Part shown: positions 1 through 8,760 of the stretch, piece by piece
How positions within the stretch are numbered: position 1 is the stretch's first letter
Layout of the letters: the number at the start of each line of letters is the position of its first letter
DNA from: Cyanobium sp. Morenito 9A2
GTDB taxonomy: Bacteria > Cyanobacteriota > Cyanobacteriia > PCC-6307 > Cyanobiaceae
Direction of reading: 5' to 3'
Assembly: GCF_024345575.1 (NCBI RefSeq)
Contig: NZ_JAGQBJ010000001.1
Coordinates: 62,001 to 126,000 of the forward strand
DNA length: 64,000 nucleotides
The notes under the pieces: model-generated
The model's input: only the letters and a program-made list of their open reading frames with translations
Told to the model about the DNA's origin: nothing
The model's database searches: none
Program-made: the position numbers and the translations under genes

Positions 1-996
1 CTTTCGGCCCTTGGCGCCGTGGGGCTTCTCGGGGGTTGTGGCGATGGCCAGGCCCCCCAACTTCTGAGCAGCAGGGGCCAGTTCCCCGCCGCCTGGCTCA
101 AGCGCCTGCCCTCCCCATGGCAGTCCCGCCGCCTGGAGTCGGCTGCGGCTGTCCTCCAGGCGGCGCAGCAGCCGCGCAGTGCCCTGGTGCAACTGGGGGA
201 TGGCTGGGCCCAGACCCTGGGGCCTGCCGCTCTGCAAGCCTTTGAGCCTGGGGCGGCCCTGGAAGGTTTGCTTCCTCAGTCTGAAGCGGTGAGCCGCCTG
301 TTTCGCGATGGCTCGAGGGTGGCCCTGCCCTGGGCGTTCGGCACCTGGTTGCTGCTGCTGCGCAGCCGACCGGATCTGGCGGCGCAGCCCGCTCGGGGCT
401 GGGGGCTGCTGCTGGATCCATCGCTCAAGCAGAAACTGGTCTTGCCCTCCAGCCCGCGGCTGGTGATCGAGCTGGCCCTGCGGCAGTTGGGGAGCTCCAG
501 TGCGGATCCAGCGGCGCTGGCGGATCCGCGCTTGCCGGCTCAGTTGGCGCGGTTGCGGTGCCAGGCCCTGGCCTTTGATGAGCGCGATGGCCTGAACCTG
601 TTGCTGTCGGGACGGGCCCAGGCGGCGGTGTTGCCGAGCCAGGTGGTGCTGCCCCTGCTGCGCCGCGATCTCCGCCTGAGCGCGCTGTTGCCCTCCAGTG
701 GTTCCCCCCTGTGGTGGAACCTGCTGCTGGTGCCGGCGGGGGAGCATCCTGCCCCCGCCCTCGATTGGCTGAGGGAGTGCCGTTCGCGGCCGATGCTGGA
801 TCGGCTGCTCAGTGGCGGTTGGGTGCCGCCCCTGCGGCGCGAGCGGCTTGGGGCCTCCCTGGCCCTCTGGCCCAAGGAGCAGGCCCTGCTTCTCTACCCG
901 GAGCCCGCCGTGTTGGAGCGCTGCAACAGCCTGCCTCCGCTCAACGGCTCAGAGCGCCAGCGGTACCAGCGGCTCTGGGATCAGGCGGCTGCCTGA
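1..996 (+). CDS. Solute-binding-like lipoprotein, 5' end outside the window
   Basis: The reading frame is open to the first base of the window, so the true start lies upstream. The visible beginning (LSALGAVGLLGGC) reads as the hydrophobic core of a lipoprotein signal peptide ending in a lipobox, with the acylated Cys encoded at about base 37; the GTG at 19 is therefore probably not the start. The mature part, about 320 residues, resembles periplasmic extracellular solute-binding proteins of the PotD-like type, with a short W-x-LLLDP segment followed by K-x-KLVLP in the middle. No permease or ATPase is adjacent on this side, so the ligand cannot be told. Family assignment is tentative; the lipoprotein feature is more secure. 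Confidence 0.6.
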   Translation, partial: LSALGAVGLLGGCGDGQAPQLLSSRGQFPAAWLKRLPSPWQSRRLESAAAVLQAAQQPRSALVQLGDGWAQTLGPAALQAFEPGAALEGLLPQSEAVSRLFRDGSRVALPWAFGTWLLLLRSRPDLAAQPARGWGLLLDPSLKQKLVLPSSPRLVIELALRQLGSSSADPAALADPRLPAQLARLRCQALAFDERDGLNLLLSGRAQAAVLPSQVVLPLLRRDLRLSALLPSSGSPLWWNLLLVPAGEHPAPALDWLRECRSRPMLDRLLSGGWVPPLRRERLGASLALWPKEQALLLYPEPAVLERCNSLPPLNGSERQRYQRLWDQAAA

Positions 997-1019
997 GGCG
1001 CGCTCCGCCCTCCAGGGCC

Positions 1020-2180
1020 TTAGCCCCAGAGTCTCCGCCGGGGGGCTTCCACCAGGTGGGAATGGGTATCGGCAAGCAAATCGGGGATGGCCAACCCGTG
1101 GGGGCAGCGGGGCAGGCAGTCGCCGCAACACTCGCAGGCGCTGGCGTTGAGGGTTTCCCACCAGTGGCCGGCGCGGCCGATCAGGTTGTAGCGCTCGCGG
1201 GCGAAGTTCTCCAGGCCGTGGCCCAGGGCCAGATTGCGTAGCCGCAGCAGATCAGGGATCGGCACCTGCACGGGGCACGGCAGGCAGGCTCGGCACTGGC
1301 CGCAGCGCTTCAGCCCCAGCCGCTCGGCGGCACGCCGCTCCAGGTGCTCCAGGGCGGCCGTTTCGCTGGCCCCGAGGGGGCCGGTGGCCCCCGCCAGGCG
1401 CTCAGCCCAGGCCAGATCCCCGGGTGCCGCTGCCCCGAGGCTCAGGGAACTGATTCCCTGGGCCAGCAGGAAGCGGTAGGCCAACTCCAGAGGGTGGTGA
1501 GGCTGGCAGTCGTCCATGAGCTCAGCGGGCGGGGCATAGAGCCGCCCTCCCTTGTCGGCGGGGGAGATCGCCAGCACCCCGAGTCCAGCCGCCAGGGCCG
1601 ACCGGGCCAGGGGAAGCCGCTGGGGATCGAACAGGTGCAGGTGAAGGCTGCAGAAGCCGAACCGGCCCGTGGCCAGGGCCGCCTCAATCAGCCCGTTGCT
1701 GCCGTGGCTGCTGAAGCCCACCTGGCCCACCAGCCCTTCCCCCAGGGCCCAACCCAGCAGCTCCGAGCCCTCACCGCGCAGGGTCCACTCCAGGTGCTCC
1801 GCCAGATTCAGCCCATGGACCGCCAGGTTGTCGAGCCGCTCCACGCCCAGGCGCGCGAGGCAGGCCCTCAGTTGACGCTGGCCCTCTGCCAGGGGAAGGC
1901 CCGGCAGCAGCTTGCTGGTGATCACGACCGCCGAGCGCGGCACCTCCAACTGACTCAGGGCTCTGCCCAGGAAGGCTTCGGCCGGGCCATAGGCCGGAGC
2001 CGTTTCGAGGTGGTTGATCCCGCAGGCCAGGGCGGCCGACAGCACGGCCAGCATCTGTTCAGGAGCATCGAGCGCCCGCATGGTGCCGAGGGTGAACAGG
2101 GAGACCGCCGGGCAGTTGGGGCCGAAGGGCCGCCTGACGGCCCCTTCGGAGGGCGTTCCGGGACTGTCGCCAGGAGTCAC
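1020..2180 (-). CDS. Aldo/keto reductase with C-terminal ferredoxin-like 4Fe-4S domain
   Basis: The N-terminal ~290 residues follow the aldo/keto reductase TIM barrel: a TLGTMR start, NHLETAPAYGPAE (the Asp/Tyr region that binds substrate), then VITSK and VGFSSHG strands. The C-terminal ~90 residues carry two cysteine clusters, CGQCRACLPC and CECCGDCLPRCP, typical of 4Fe-4S ferredoxin-type extensions found on bacterial and cyanobacterial members. The likely role is a cytoplasmic NAD(P)H- or ferredoxin-linked oxidoreductase; the substrate is unknown. The GTG start overlaps the stop of the upstream DUF151 gene (GTGA overlap), so the two are probably translationally coupled. Length of 386 residues fits the fused family. 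Confidence 0.88.
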   Translation of the reverse strand: MTPGDSPGTPSEGAVRRPFGPNCPAVSLFTLGTMRALDAPEQMLAVLSAALACGINHLETAPAYGPAEAFLGRALSQLEVPRSAVVITSKLLPGLPLAEGQRQLRACLARLGVERLDNLAVHGLNLAEHLEWTLRGEGSELLGWALGEGLVGQVGFSSHGSNGLIEAALATGRFGFCSLHLHLFDPQRLPLARSALAAGLGVLAISPADKGGRLYAPPAELMDDCQPHHPLELAYRFLLAQGISSLSLGAAAPGDLAWAERLAGATGPLGASETAALEHLERRAAERLGLKRCGQCRACLPCPVQVPIPDLLRLRNLALGHGLENFARERYNLIGRAGHWWETLNASACECCGDCLPRCPHGLAIPDLLADTHSHLVEAPRRRLWG

Positions 2181-2707
2181 GCAGGGGGGGCGTCGTCGGT
2201 GGCCTGGTCCTGCTGGGCCCGTTTCAGGTTGCGCACCAGTTCTGCGGGGCTGACTCCCTCCAGGAAGCGTCGGAAATCCTCCTGGTCCTCGGCGTCGGCG
2301 TCGGCATCGACGGGGATCGAGGCATCGGCGACCACCTCCTCCAGCATCCAGATGCCGCTGCCGGTGCGCAGGGCCAGGGCGATGGCGTCACTGGGGCGGG
2401 CATCCAGTTCGCTGGTTTCCCCATCGGCGCCCATGAGCTTGAGCACCGCCCGGAAGGTGTTGTCTTCGATGGTGTGGATGATCACCCGCTCCAGGGCGAG
2501 ACCCCCCAGGACCATCAGCTCGGCCATCAGGTCGTGGCTGAGGGGGCGGGGTGGCTTCTGACCCCCCAGCCCCACCAGGATGTTCTGGGCCTGGGCCTGA
2601 TCGATCCAGATCGGCACCTGGCGCCGGCCGGAAGGATCCCTCAGCAGCACGATCGGGCTGCGGCTCGCCGCATCCAGAGCGATTCCGGCGACGCCCATCT
2701 CGACCAT
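2177..2707 (-). CDS. DUF151 (bifunctional nuclease-like) protein
   Basis: This is a 176-residue protein starting MVEMGVAGIALDAASRSP, followed by IVLLRDPSGRRQVPIWI and the family's ARPSDAIALALR segment, which are hallmarks of DUF151/bifunctional nuclease proteins. Plant and bacterial relatives have been described as having nuclease activity, but the cyanobacterial role is not established. The C-terminal third is acidic (runs of Asp and Glu), followed by a short basic helix. An in-frame start further upstream (2791) would run into the divergent ribE gene and adds residues not typical of the family, so ATG 2707 is chosen. It is coupled to the aldo/keto reductase downstream. Confidence 0.85.
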   Translation of the reverse strand: MVEMGVAGIALDAASRSPIVLLRDPSGRRQVPIWIDQAQAQNILVGLGGQKPPRPLSHDLMAELMVLGGLALERVIIHTIEDNTFRAVLKLMGADGETSELDARPSDAIALALRTGSGIWMLEEVVADASIPVDADADAEDQEDFRRFLEGVSPAELVRNLKRAQQDQATDDAPPA

Positions 2708-2758
2708 GATGTTGCCGCAGGGCCTTCGACGATTATGGCCATCGGCGCGGGTAGGGAG

Positions 2759-3415
2759 ATGTTCACCGGTCTGGTGCAGGCGGTGGGCCACCTGCGGCCC
2801 TGGGCGATGGGGGTGGAGGTGCGCGGGGCCGGCGGGCTTGGCCCCCTGACCCTGGGGGACAGCATCGCCGTCGATGGCGTCTGTCTCACCGTCGCGGCCC
2901 TCCTACCGGATGGGTTTCGCGCGGATGTCAGTGAGGAGACCCTCGGGCGCACCAACCTGGCGGCCAAGGCCCAGCGGGGCGGGGCCGTGAACCTCGAGGC
3001 CGCCCTGCGCCTGAGCGATCGGCTTGGTGGCCACCTGGTGAGCGGCCATGTGGACGGGCTGGGCACGGTGTCGGCGATCGAACGACAGCCGGCCTCCTGG
3101 CGCCTGGCGCTGCGCTGGCGGGACACCGCCTACGGCCGCTACGTCTGCGAAAAGGCCAGCATCGCCGTCGATGGCATCAGTCTCACCGTTGCTGGCTGCG
3201 ATTCCAAGGGAACTGAATTCTGGATCGCGGTGATCCCCCATACCTGGGGCTCCACCACGCTCCACGGGCTCAAGCGCGGCGATCCCGTGCACCTGGAGGC
3301 CGACCTGCTGGCCAAGTACACCGAACGGCTCCTGGGAATGACTCCGGCTGAAGGTCAACAGGCCGAGGGGCCGCCCATTGATCGGGCCTGGTTGGCGGAG
3401 CAGGGCTGGGGCTGA
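2759..3415 (+). CDS. ribE: Riboflavin synthase, alpha subunit
   Basis: Riboflavin synthase dismutates two molecules of 6,7-dimethyl-8-ribityllumazine into riboflavin and a pyrimidinedione, the last step of riboflavin synthesis. The 218-residue protein begins with the canonical MFTGLVQ and shows the two homologous lumazine-binding repeats: SIAVDGVCLTV near residue 38 with SGHVDG near 94, and SIAVDGISLTV near 136 with IPHTWGSTTL near 163. Start ATG 2759 follows a GGGAG Shine-Dalgarno and gives the standard family N-terminus; longer in-frame ORFs upstream are rejected. It is divergent from the DUF151 gene with only about 50 bases between. Confidence 0.95.
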   Translation: MFTGLVQAVGHLRPWAMGVEVRGAGGLGPLTLGDSIAVDGVCLTVAALLPDGFRADVSEETLGRTNLAAKAQRGGAVNLEAALRLSDRLGGHLVSGHVDGLGTVSAIERQPASWRLALRWRDTAYGRYVCEKASIAVDGISLTVAGCDSKGTEFWIAVIPHTWGSTTLHGLKRGDPVHLEADLLAKYTERLLGMTPAEGQQAEGPPIDRAWLAEQGWG

Positions 3416-3491
3416 GTGCGGACGAGCTCCCGGTGGGAAGCCCCAGGGCGGAGGCTGGTTGGAAACGGTGACCGTGATTACGGTTCGGGCA

Positions 3492-3508
3492 GGAGCGGTG
3501 TCCGCTCC
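3492..3508. repeat. Perfect 7-bp inverted repeat between ribE and the HdeD-like gene
   Basis: GGAGCGG at 3492-3498 and CCGCTCC at 3502-3508 form a perfect stem with a 3-base loop. It lies about 75 bases after ribE and 30 bases before the next start. There is no T-run after it on either strand, so it is not a standard intrinsic terminator; it may end ribE transcription in another way, act in the leader of the next mRNA, or be fortuitous in GC-rich DNA. Confidence 0.35.
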
Positions 3509-3537
3509 CTCCCCGCCCTCCCCTGAGCCCCTCTGCC

Positions 3538-4167
3538 ATGACCGCTGATCGCTCCGTGGCTGCCCTCGCTTCGCTCCGCGCCTTCACCTTGGCCGAAGGC
3601 CTCTTGATGCTGGTGCTCGGAGGGCTGGCCCTGGTGTTTCCGGTGTTCGCCTCCTTCGGGGCCACGCTGCTGATCGCTGTGGTCTTCCTGGTGACGGGGC
3701 TGGTGGGCTGGGTGAACAACCTGGTGCGCTCCAAGCGGCTCAACCGCTGGATCACCTTCGCCCGACTGGTGGTCTCCACCCTGTTTGTGCTGGCCGGGAT
3801 CTGGATCCTCACCGGTGTCGGCCAGGGGGTGGTGGGGGCGGCCCGCCAGGTGGCCAGCCTCGCCCTGGCAGTGGGCCTGGTGTTCCTTGTGGAGGGGGTG
3901 GTGGCGGTGGTGGTGGCCCTTACCCACACCCGCACCAAGGGGTGGGGGTGGGGGCTGCTGAATGGGTTGGTGACCGTGGTGCTGGGCCTGCTGATCCTGA
4001 CCATGCAATTCGGAGGGTTGCTGCAGGTGCTGGGGGTGCTGGTGGGCATCAGCTTCCTGTTCAGCGGCCTTGATCTGCTGGTGTTCAGCGCCCGATTCCA
4101 TGGCCCGAGCGCCGTCGCAGGTGCCGAAGACGGCAATTGCGCTCAGACCCCGTCGCTGCCCTCTTGA
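3538..4167 (+). CDS. HdeD/DUF308-family membrane protein
   Basis: This is a 209-residue, very hydrophobic protein with about six predicted membrane helices. They are arranged as three hairpin-like pairs, each holding a Gly/Leu-rich first helix (for example AEGLLMLVLGGLALVFP), the pattern of the HdeD/DUF308 family. E. coli HdeD is linked to acid stress; in cyanobacteria the role is unknown. The last ~20 residues are hydrophilic. Its 3' end overlaps the convergent abrB gene by 25 bases. Confidence 0.8.
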   Translation: MTADRSVAALASLRAFTLAEGLLMLVLGGLALVFPVFASFGATLLIAVVFLVTGLVGWVNNLVRSKRLNRWITFARLVVSTLFVLAGIWILTGVGQGVVGAARQVASLALAVGLVFLVEGVVAVVVALTHTRTKGWGWGLLNGLVTVVLGLLILTMQFGGLLQVLGVLVGISFLFSGLDLLVFSARFHGPSAVAGAEDGNCAQTPSLPS

Positions 4168-4526
4168 GCGTCGTGGTCTGTCCCTTGCACCTGGAGGGGG
4201 AGGAGCCAGATCGAACCCGTTTCCTGGTGGATTTCGATGCGGAATTCCTGGCCGGGTTCGAGACCCAGTCGGCGGGTGTAGGCCTGGCCGATCAGCAGGT
4301 TGCCGTTGCCGTGCACACGGGTGCGGAACTCCGCCTGACGCCCCTTGGATGGCCCTCCCTCAAAGGAGGGCACGCGGTAGCCCTTGGCCTCGACCAAGGC
4401 CCGATGGAAGCTCTTTTTCAGCACCCGTCCGCTCGGTCCCACGTAGCCACAGGCCCGGGCGATTTGCTCCTCGGGGCGGTTGCTCAGGGAGCGGGCCTTC
4501 TCCAGCAGAGCCTTCCCTTCCAGCAT
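4143..4526 (-). CDS. Cyanobacterial AbrB-family transcriptional regulator (cyAbrB)
   Basis: The 127-residue protein has a helical N-terminal half with the cyanobacterial signature CGYVGPSGRVLKKSFHRALVEAKGY and a C-terminal AbrB-like swapped-hairpin segment (RVHGNGNLLIGQAYTRRLGLEPGQEFRIEI). cyAbrB proteins are known in cyanobacteria as global regulators of carbon/nitrogen balance, hydrogenase genes and photoprotection. Binding targets cannot be told from the sequence. It is transcribed divergently from ctaA and converges on the HdeD-like gene. Confidence 0.9.
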   Translation of the reverse strand: MLEGKALLEKARSLSNRPEEQIARACGYVGPSGRVLKKSFHRALVEAKGYRVPSFEGGPSKGRQAEFRTRVHGNGNLLIGQAYTRRLGLEPGQEFRIEIHQETGSIWLLPLQVQGTDHDAQEGSDGV

Positions 4527-4828
4527 GGGTGGATTGGAATCAATTCATTAATTCTGCCTGCCCCAGCCCATGGCCCGCAAGGGCGAAGGCCGCCTTCGGA
4601 GCGGTTTTGTCACCGGCGACACCAGTTTTGAAGCACGTCTGCAAGCACCGCTGTGACGGGCATCAATGACAGGCCTTCCGGCCCGGATCAAGCTCCCCCT
4701 CGGCGGCATCAGCAGAGGTTTGTTGTGAGCGATCGCACACGATTGGGACGCCAATGCTGAGGCGAAACCCATGGATCTCGTGGTCATGGGAATCACCGCT
4801 ACCGTGCCCCAAACCGCGATGGGTAAGG
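4527..4828. promoter_or_regulatory. Divergent intergenic region abrB/ctaA with a HIP1 octamer
   Basis: About 300 bases without a convincing gene separate the abrB and ctaA starts, so both promoters should be here. A HIP1 palindrome GCGATCGC sits at 4729-4736. The stretch 4540-4555 next to abrB is locally AT-rich and could hold its -10 region. The usual picocyanobacterial neighbours of ctaA, the cytochrome oxidase subunit genes, are not present. No RNA or operator was recognised. Confidence 0.5.
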
Positions 4829-5782
4829 GTGAGCGCAGTGTCCAAGCGCCATGGCCCCCAGCGCCGGAGCCTCTTGCTCACGGCCCACCTGGTGGTGGCG
4901 CTGGTGGCGCTGGTGGGGATCGGTGGTGCCACCCGTGTGATGGAGGCGGGGCTGGCCTGCCCCGACTGGCCCCTTTGCTACGGCAGCTTCTTCCCTGGCC
5001 GCCAACTCACGCTGCCGGTGTTCCTGGAGTGGTTCCACCGCCTCGATGCCTTCCTGGTGGGGGTGGCGCTGCTGGTGTTGTTTGTCTTCAGCCTGTGGCG
5101 CCGGCGGGAACTGCCCGGCGCTCTGCCCTGGGGCGCCGGGCTGGCCCTGCTGCTGGTGGCCGCCCAGGGGGGGCTTGGGGCCCTCACGGTGCTGCAGCTG
5201 CTGCCCGCAGGGATCGTCACGGCCCACCTCGCCGTGGCCCTGGTGCTGGTGGCGCTGGTGAGTGGCCTGCATCAACTCATCGAGCTGTCCGCCCTATCGC
5301 CCACGGCCCAGGGGACCCAGGCCGTCGGAGCACCCCCGTGGTGGCCCCCCCTTGCAGCGCTCACCACCCTGCTGGTCCTGGCCCAGTGCCTGCTGGGCGG
5401 CGCCATGGCCAGCCAATGGGCCGCCGGCCGCTGTCTGGCTTCCGGTGAGGCCTGCGGCTGGCTGCTGGCCCACCGCCAGGGGGCACCCCTGGCGGCCGGG
5501 GCTGTGCTGCTCCTCGCCGCTGTGACGGCGCTGGTGTCGCCCTGGGCAGGGCGGCCCAGGGGCCTTGCGCTCACGGCCGCCATGCTGGTGGCCTTGCAGA
5601 TCGCTCTGGGGGTCTGGAGTCTGCGGCTCACCCTGGCGGTGCCCCTGGTGACGGTGGCCCACCAGCTCACCGCTGCCTTTCTGGTGGCCGTACTGGCGGC
5701 TCTCACGGTGCGCGGCGGCTTACACCCCATGGCCCCGGCCCACGCATCAGTCCCCGCTGGCCTTGAGGTGTCCCGTGGTTAG
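4829..5782 (+). CDS. ctaA: Heme A synthase (CtaA/COX15 family)
   Basis: CtaA oxidises the C8 methyl of heme O to form heme A for the aa3-type respiratory oxidase and sits in the membrane. The ~317-residue protein has about eight hydrophobic helices and the diagnostic segment [21 protein letters not shown] after the first helix, then EWFHRLDAF and a later [12 protein letters not shown] helix carrying the paired His ligands. GTG 4829, preceded by TAAGGG, is chosen because it leaves a short basic N-terminus before helix 1; ATG 4754 would add 25 atypical Trp/Pro-rich residues. It overlaps ctaB by 8 bases, an operon linking the two heme-modifying steps. Confidence 0.9.
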   Translation: MSAVSKRHGPQRRSLLLTAHLVVALVALVGIGGATRVMEAGLACPDWPLCYGSFFPGRQLTLPVFLEWFHRLDAFLVGVALLVLFVFSLWRRRELPGALPWGAGLALLLVAAQGGLGALTVLQLLPAGIVTAHLAVALVLVALVSGLHQLIELSALSPTAQGTQAVGAPPWWPPLAALTTLLVLAQCLLGGAMASQWAAGRCLASGEACGWLLAHRQGAPLAAGAVLLLAAVTALVSPWAGRPRGLALTAAMLVALQIALGVWSLRLTLAVPLVTVAHQLTAAFLVAVLAALTVRGGLHPMAPAHASVPAGLEVSRG

Positions 5783-6782
5783 CGTCGCGTCTCCATCAGC
5801 CGCTCCCCCCGTTCCTTTGCCTCCCACCCGGGAGCAGATGGTTCCATCGCGGGCGCGCCTGCGCTTGCCCCCCTGGCTGGAGATCGCCAAGCCGAGGCTC
5901 ATTCCCCTTTTGCTGGCGACCACTTTGGGGGGCATGGCCCTATCGGAAGGCTGGCCACTGCCCGCCGGCCGGCTGGCGGCCACCTTGGCGGGAGGCACCC
6001 TGGCGGCCGCAGCGGCGGGGGTGCTCAATTGCCTCTGGGAGCAGGGCCTCGACGGACGCATGCAGCGCACCAGCAACCGCGCGCTGCCCTCGGGTCGGCT
6101 CTCGTCCCGCACGGCCTTCGCCCTGGCGGTGACCCTGGCCCTGGCGGCCACGGTCCTTCTGCTGACGACGGTCAATGGTCTGGCCGCTGGCCTCTCCTTG
6201 CTTGGGCTCTGCAGCTACGTGCTGCTTTACACGGTTCTGCTCAAGCCCCGCACCCCTCAGAACATCGTGATCGGCGGGGTGGCCGGGGCGATCCCCCCCC
6301 TGGTGGGCTCGGCCGCGGCCAGCGGGCAGCTGGAACTGGGGGGATGGTGGCTGTTCGCTCTTGTGATGGTCTGGACCCCCGCCCATTTCTGGGCCCTGGC
6401 TCTGCTGTTGCGGGAGGACTACCGCTCCGTGGGCATCCCGATGCTGCCGGTGGTGGCCGGGTCGGTGGTCACGGTTCGGGCGATCGGCCACTACGCCCGG
6501 GCCACGGTGCTGCTGAGCCTGGCTGGTCTGGTGGCCCTGCCGGCTGGGGGCCTGCTCTACGGCCTTCTGGTGCTGCCCTTCAATGGCCGCCTGCTGCAGC
6601 TGGTGGCTGACTTGAAACGGGATCCCGATGATCCCCAGCGGGCCCGCCGACTGTTCGCCTGGTCGATCCTCTATCTCTTTGGCATCTGCCTGTTGCTGCT
6701 GCTCTCCCGCCTGCCGGCGGCTGAGAGCTTCAGCCTTCAGGGGCATGAACTGCTCACCGCAGCGCTGCCTTTCTTACATTGA
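5775..6782 (+). CDS. ctaB: Protoheme IX farnesyltransferase (heme O synthase)
   Basis: CtaB transfers a farnesyl group to protoheme to make heme O, the substrate of CtaA. The 335-residue membrane protein of the UbiA superfamily carries [24 protein letters not shown], holding the first Asp-rich motif with its Arg-Thr-x-x-R-x-LPxGR, and later [14 protein letters not shown], the second conserved region. GTG 5775 follows GAGG seven bases upstream and overlaps the end of ctaA; a TTG at 5763 is possible. The N-terminal ~30 residues are Pro/Ser-rich and variable. Confidence 0.92.
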   Translation: MVSVASPSAAPPVPLPPTREQMVPSRARLRLPPWLEIAKPRLIPLLLATTLGGMALSEGWPLPAGRLAATLAGGTLAAAAAGVLNCLWEQGLDGRMQRTSNRALPSGRLSSRTAFALAVTLALAATVLLLTTVNGLAAGLSLLGLCSYVLLYTVLLKPRTPQNIVIGGVAGAIPPLVGSAAASGQLELGGWWLFALVMVWTPAHFWALALLLREDYRSVGIPMLPVVAGSVVTVRAIGHYARATVLLSLAGLVALPAGGLLYGLLVLPFNGRLLQLVADLKRDPDDPQRARRLFAWSILYLFGICLLLLLSRLPAAESFSLQGHELLTAALPFLH

Positions 6783-6815
6783 TCCGGTCGCACGGCTGAG
6801 CGCCAGGGAATCGCC

Positions 6816-7823
6816 TTGATCGAGCTGCACAACCTCAGCAAGCGCTACGGCCCAGTGGAGGCCTTGGGCGGCCTCTCGCTGAAGGTGCCCCAGGGCTGTC
6901 TGTTCGGACTGCTGGGGCCCAACGGCGCCGGTAAGACCACCACCTTGCGCATCCTCGCCACCCTGCTGGCCCCTGATACGGGCACGGTGCGGGTGGGGGG
7001 TGTCGATGCCCTTGCTGAGCCCCGGGCCGTGCGAGAACTTCTGGGTTATGTGGCCCAGGAGGTGGCCATCGACAAGATCCTCACCGGTCGGGAACTGCTC
7101 CAGCTCCAAGGCGACCTTTATCACATGGTTTCGGCCGAGCGTGACCGTCGGATCGCTGAGCTGGTGGGGTTATTGGCCATGGAGAGCTGGATCGATCGGC
7201 GCTGCGGCAGCTATTCCGGTGGCATGCGTCGCCGGTTGGATCTGGCCAGCGGATTGCTGCATCGCCCCGCCCTGTTGGTGCTCGATGAACCCACGGTCGG
7301 GCTTGATATTGAAAGCCGTGGTGCGATCTGGCAGGTGCTGCGCCAATTGAGGGACCAGGGCACCACGGTGCTGCTCAGCAGCCACTACCTCGAGGAGATC
7401 GATGCCTTGGCGGACCGGCTGGCGATCATCGAGGGGGGGCGCGTGATCGCCGAAGGGGCCCCGGCGGAGCTCAAGGCTGCCCTTGGCGGCGACCGTGTCA
7501 CCCTGCGGGTGCGGGAGTTCAGCGACGAGCAGGAGGCCCTGAAGCTGAAGGCCCTGGTGCAGGATTGTCAGGGGGTCCGCCAGGTGGTGGTGAACCGGGC
7601 CCAGGGCTTCTCCCTCAACTTTGTGGTGGAGAACGAGGGGGTGGTCGAAGCGCTCAGGCGCCAGCTGGCGGAGGCCCAGTGGCCCGTGTTTGCCCTCGCC
7701 CAGAGCCGCCCGAGCCTTGATGATGTCTACCTGCAGGCCACCGGCCGCACCCTCATGGATGCGGAGCTCGAGGTGGCCGGCAGCCGCGACCCCAAGGCGG
7801 AGCGCAAGCAGGCCATGCGCTGA
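6816..7823 (+). CDS. ABC-2 exporter ATP-binding protein (DrrA-like)
   Basis: The 335-residue ATPase has Walker A GPNGAGKTTT near residue 36, signature YSGGMRRRLDLA near 133, Walker B LLVLDEPTVGLD near 156 and the switch His in SSHYLEE. The C-terminal ~100 residues after the nucleotide-binding domain match the extended DrrA/CcmA-type subfamily, which pairs with ABC-2 permeases for export of drugs, lipids or glycans. TTG 6816 is the only start that gives the normal MIELHNLSKRYG beginning. It follows ctaB by 33 bases and precedes its permease, so the four genes may be one transcript. The substrate is unknown. Confidence 0.9.
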   Translation: MIELHNLSKRYGPVEALGGLSLKVPQGCLFGLLGPNGAGKTTTLRILATLLAPDTGTVRVGGVDALAEPRAVRELLGYVAQEVAIDKILTGRELLQLQGDLYHMVSAERDRRIAELVGLLAMESWIDRRCGSYSGGMRRRLDLASGLLHRPALLVLDEPTVGLDIESRGAIWQVLRQLRDQGTTVLLSSHYLEEIDALADRLAIIEGGRVIAEGAPAELKAALGGDRVTLRVREFSDEQEALKLKALVQDCQGVRQVVVNRAQGFSLNFVVENEGVVEALRRQLAEAQWPVFALAQSRPSLDDVYLQATGRTLMDAELEVAGSRDPKAERKQAMR

Positions 7824-7886
7824 GCGGCGCGGCCAGCGCCGGCCCCTTGGTTTGTTGTTCTTCCCTTTTCCCCCCGCCGTCCGCCG

Positions 7887-8750
7887 ATGACCAGCGCTCC
7901 TTCGCTTCTGGCCCCAACCCCGAGTCCGGCGGCGGGCCGTTCCGCCCTGGCGGACCTGAGCCAGGAAACCCTGGCCCTCACCAAGCGCCTGTTTCTGCAA
8001 CTGGCGCGGCGCCCCAGCACCCTGGTGGCCGGAGTGCTGCAGCCCTTGATCTGGCTGGTGCTGTTTGGGGCTCTGTTTGCCAATGCGCCCGCGGGGATGT
8101 TGCCCGATGGCCTGAGCTACGGGCGCTTTCTTGGGGCCGGGGTGATTGTGTTCACCGCTTTCAGCGCCGCCCTCAACGCTGGCCTGCCCCTGATGTTCGA
8201 TCGGGAGTTCGGCTTCTTGAACCGTCTCTTGGTGGCCCCCTTGCGCTCCCGCTTCTCGATTGTGTTGGCCTCGGTGCTCTACATCACCAGCCTCAGCCTT
8301 TTGCAGAGCCTGGCGATCATGGGCACCGCTGCACTGCTGGGCTATGGCTGGCCTGGGGGCGCTGGCCTACTGCTTGTGCTCGTCACCCTGCTGTTGCTGG
8401 TGTTTGCTGTCACCGCCCTGAGCCTGGGGCTGGCCTTCGCCCTGCCGGGCCACATTGAACTGATCGCGGTGATCTTCGTCGCCAACCTGCCGCTGCTGTT
8501 TGCCAGCACCGCCTTGGCACCGATTTCATTCATGCCTCCCTGGTTGGGCTGGCTTGCAGCCCTGAATCCCCTTACCTTCGCGATTGAGCCCATACGTGCG
8601 GCCTACGCGGGGGCCTTCTCCCTCTCCGATGTGGTGCTCGTAGCGCCCTATGGCTCCCTGACGGCCTCCACCTGCTTGCTGGTGCTGGCCGTGCTGGCCC
8701 TTTCCCTGTTCCTTCTGATCCGCCCTCTGTTGGATCGCAAGCTCTCCTGA
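7887..8750 (+). CDS. ABC-2 type exporter permease
   Basis: The 287-residue protein has six predicted membrane helices and the ABC-2 pattern: an amphipathic start (TLALTKRLFLQLARRP), then QPLIWLVLFGALF, an extracellular loop, MFDREFGFLNRLLVAPLRS and, before the last helices, a PPWLGWLAALNPLTFAIEPIRAAY box typical of DrrB/NodJ-like permeases. It partners the ATPase encoded 63 bases upstream. Its position after ctaA-ctaB is an arrangement I recall from other picocyanobacteria, but no heme-related role is proven. Confidence 0.88.
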   Translation: MTSAPSLLAPTPSPAAGRSALADLSQETLALTKRLFLQLARRPSTLVAGVLQPLIWLVLFGALFANAPAGMLPDGLSYGRFLGAGVIVFTAFSAALNAGLPLMFDREFGFLNRLLVAPLRSRFSIVLASVLYITSLSLLQSLAIMGTAALLGYGWPGGAGLLLVLVTLLLLVFAVTALSLGLAFALPGHIELIAVIFVANLPLLFASTALAPISFMPPWLGWLAALNPLTFAIEPIRAAYAGAFSLSDVVLVAPYGSLTASTCLLVLAVLALSLFLLIRPLLDRKLS

Positions 8751-8760
8751 GGCCACCCCT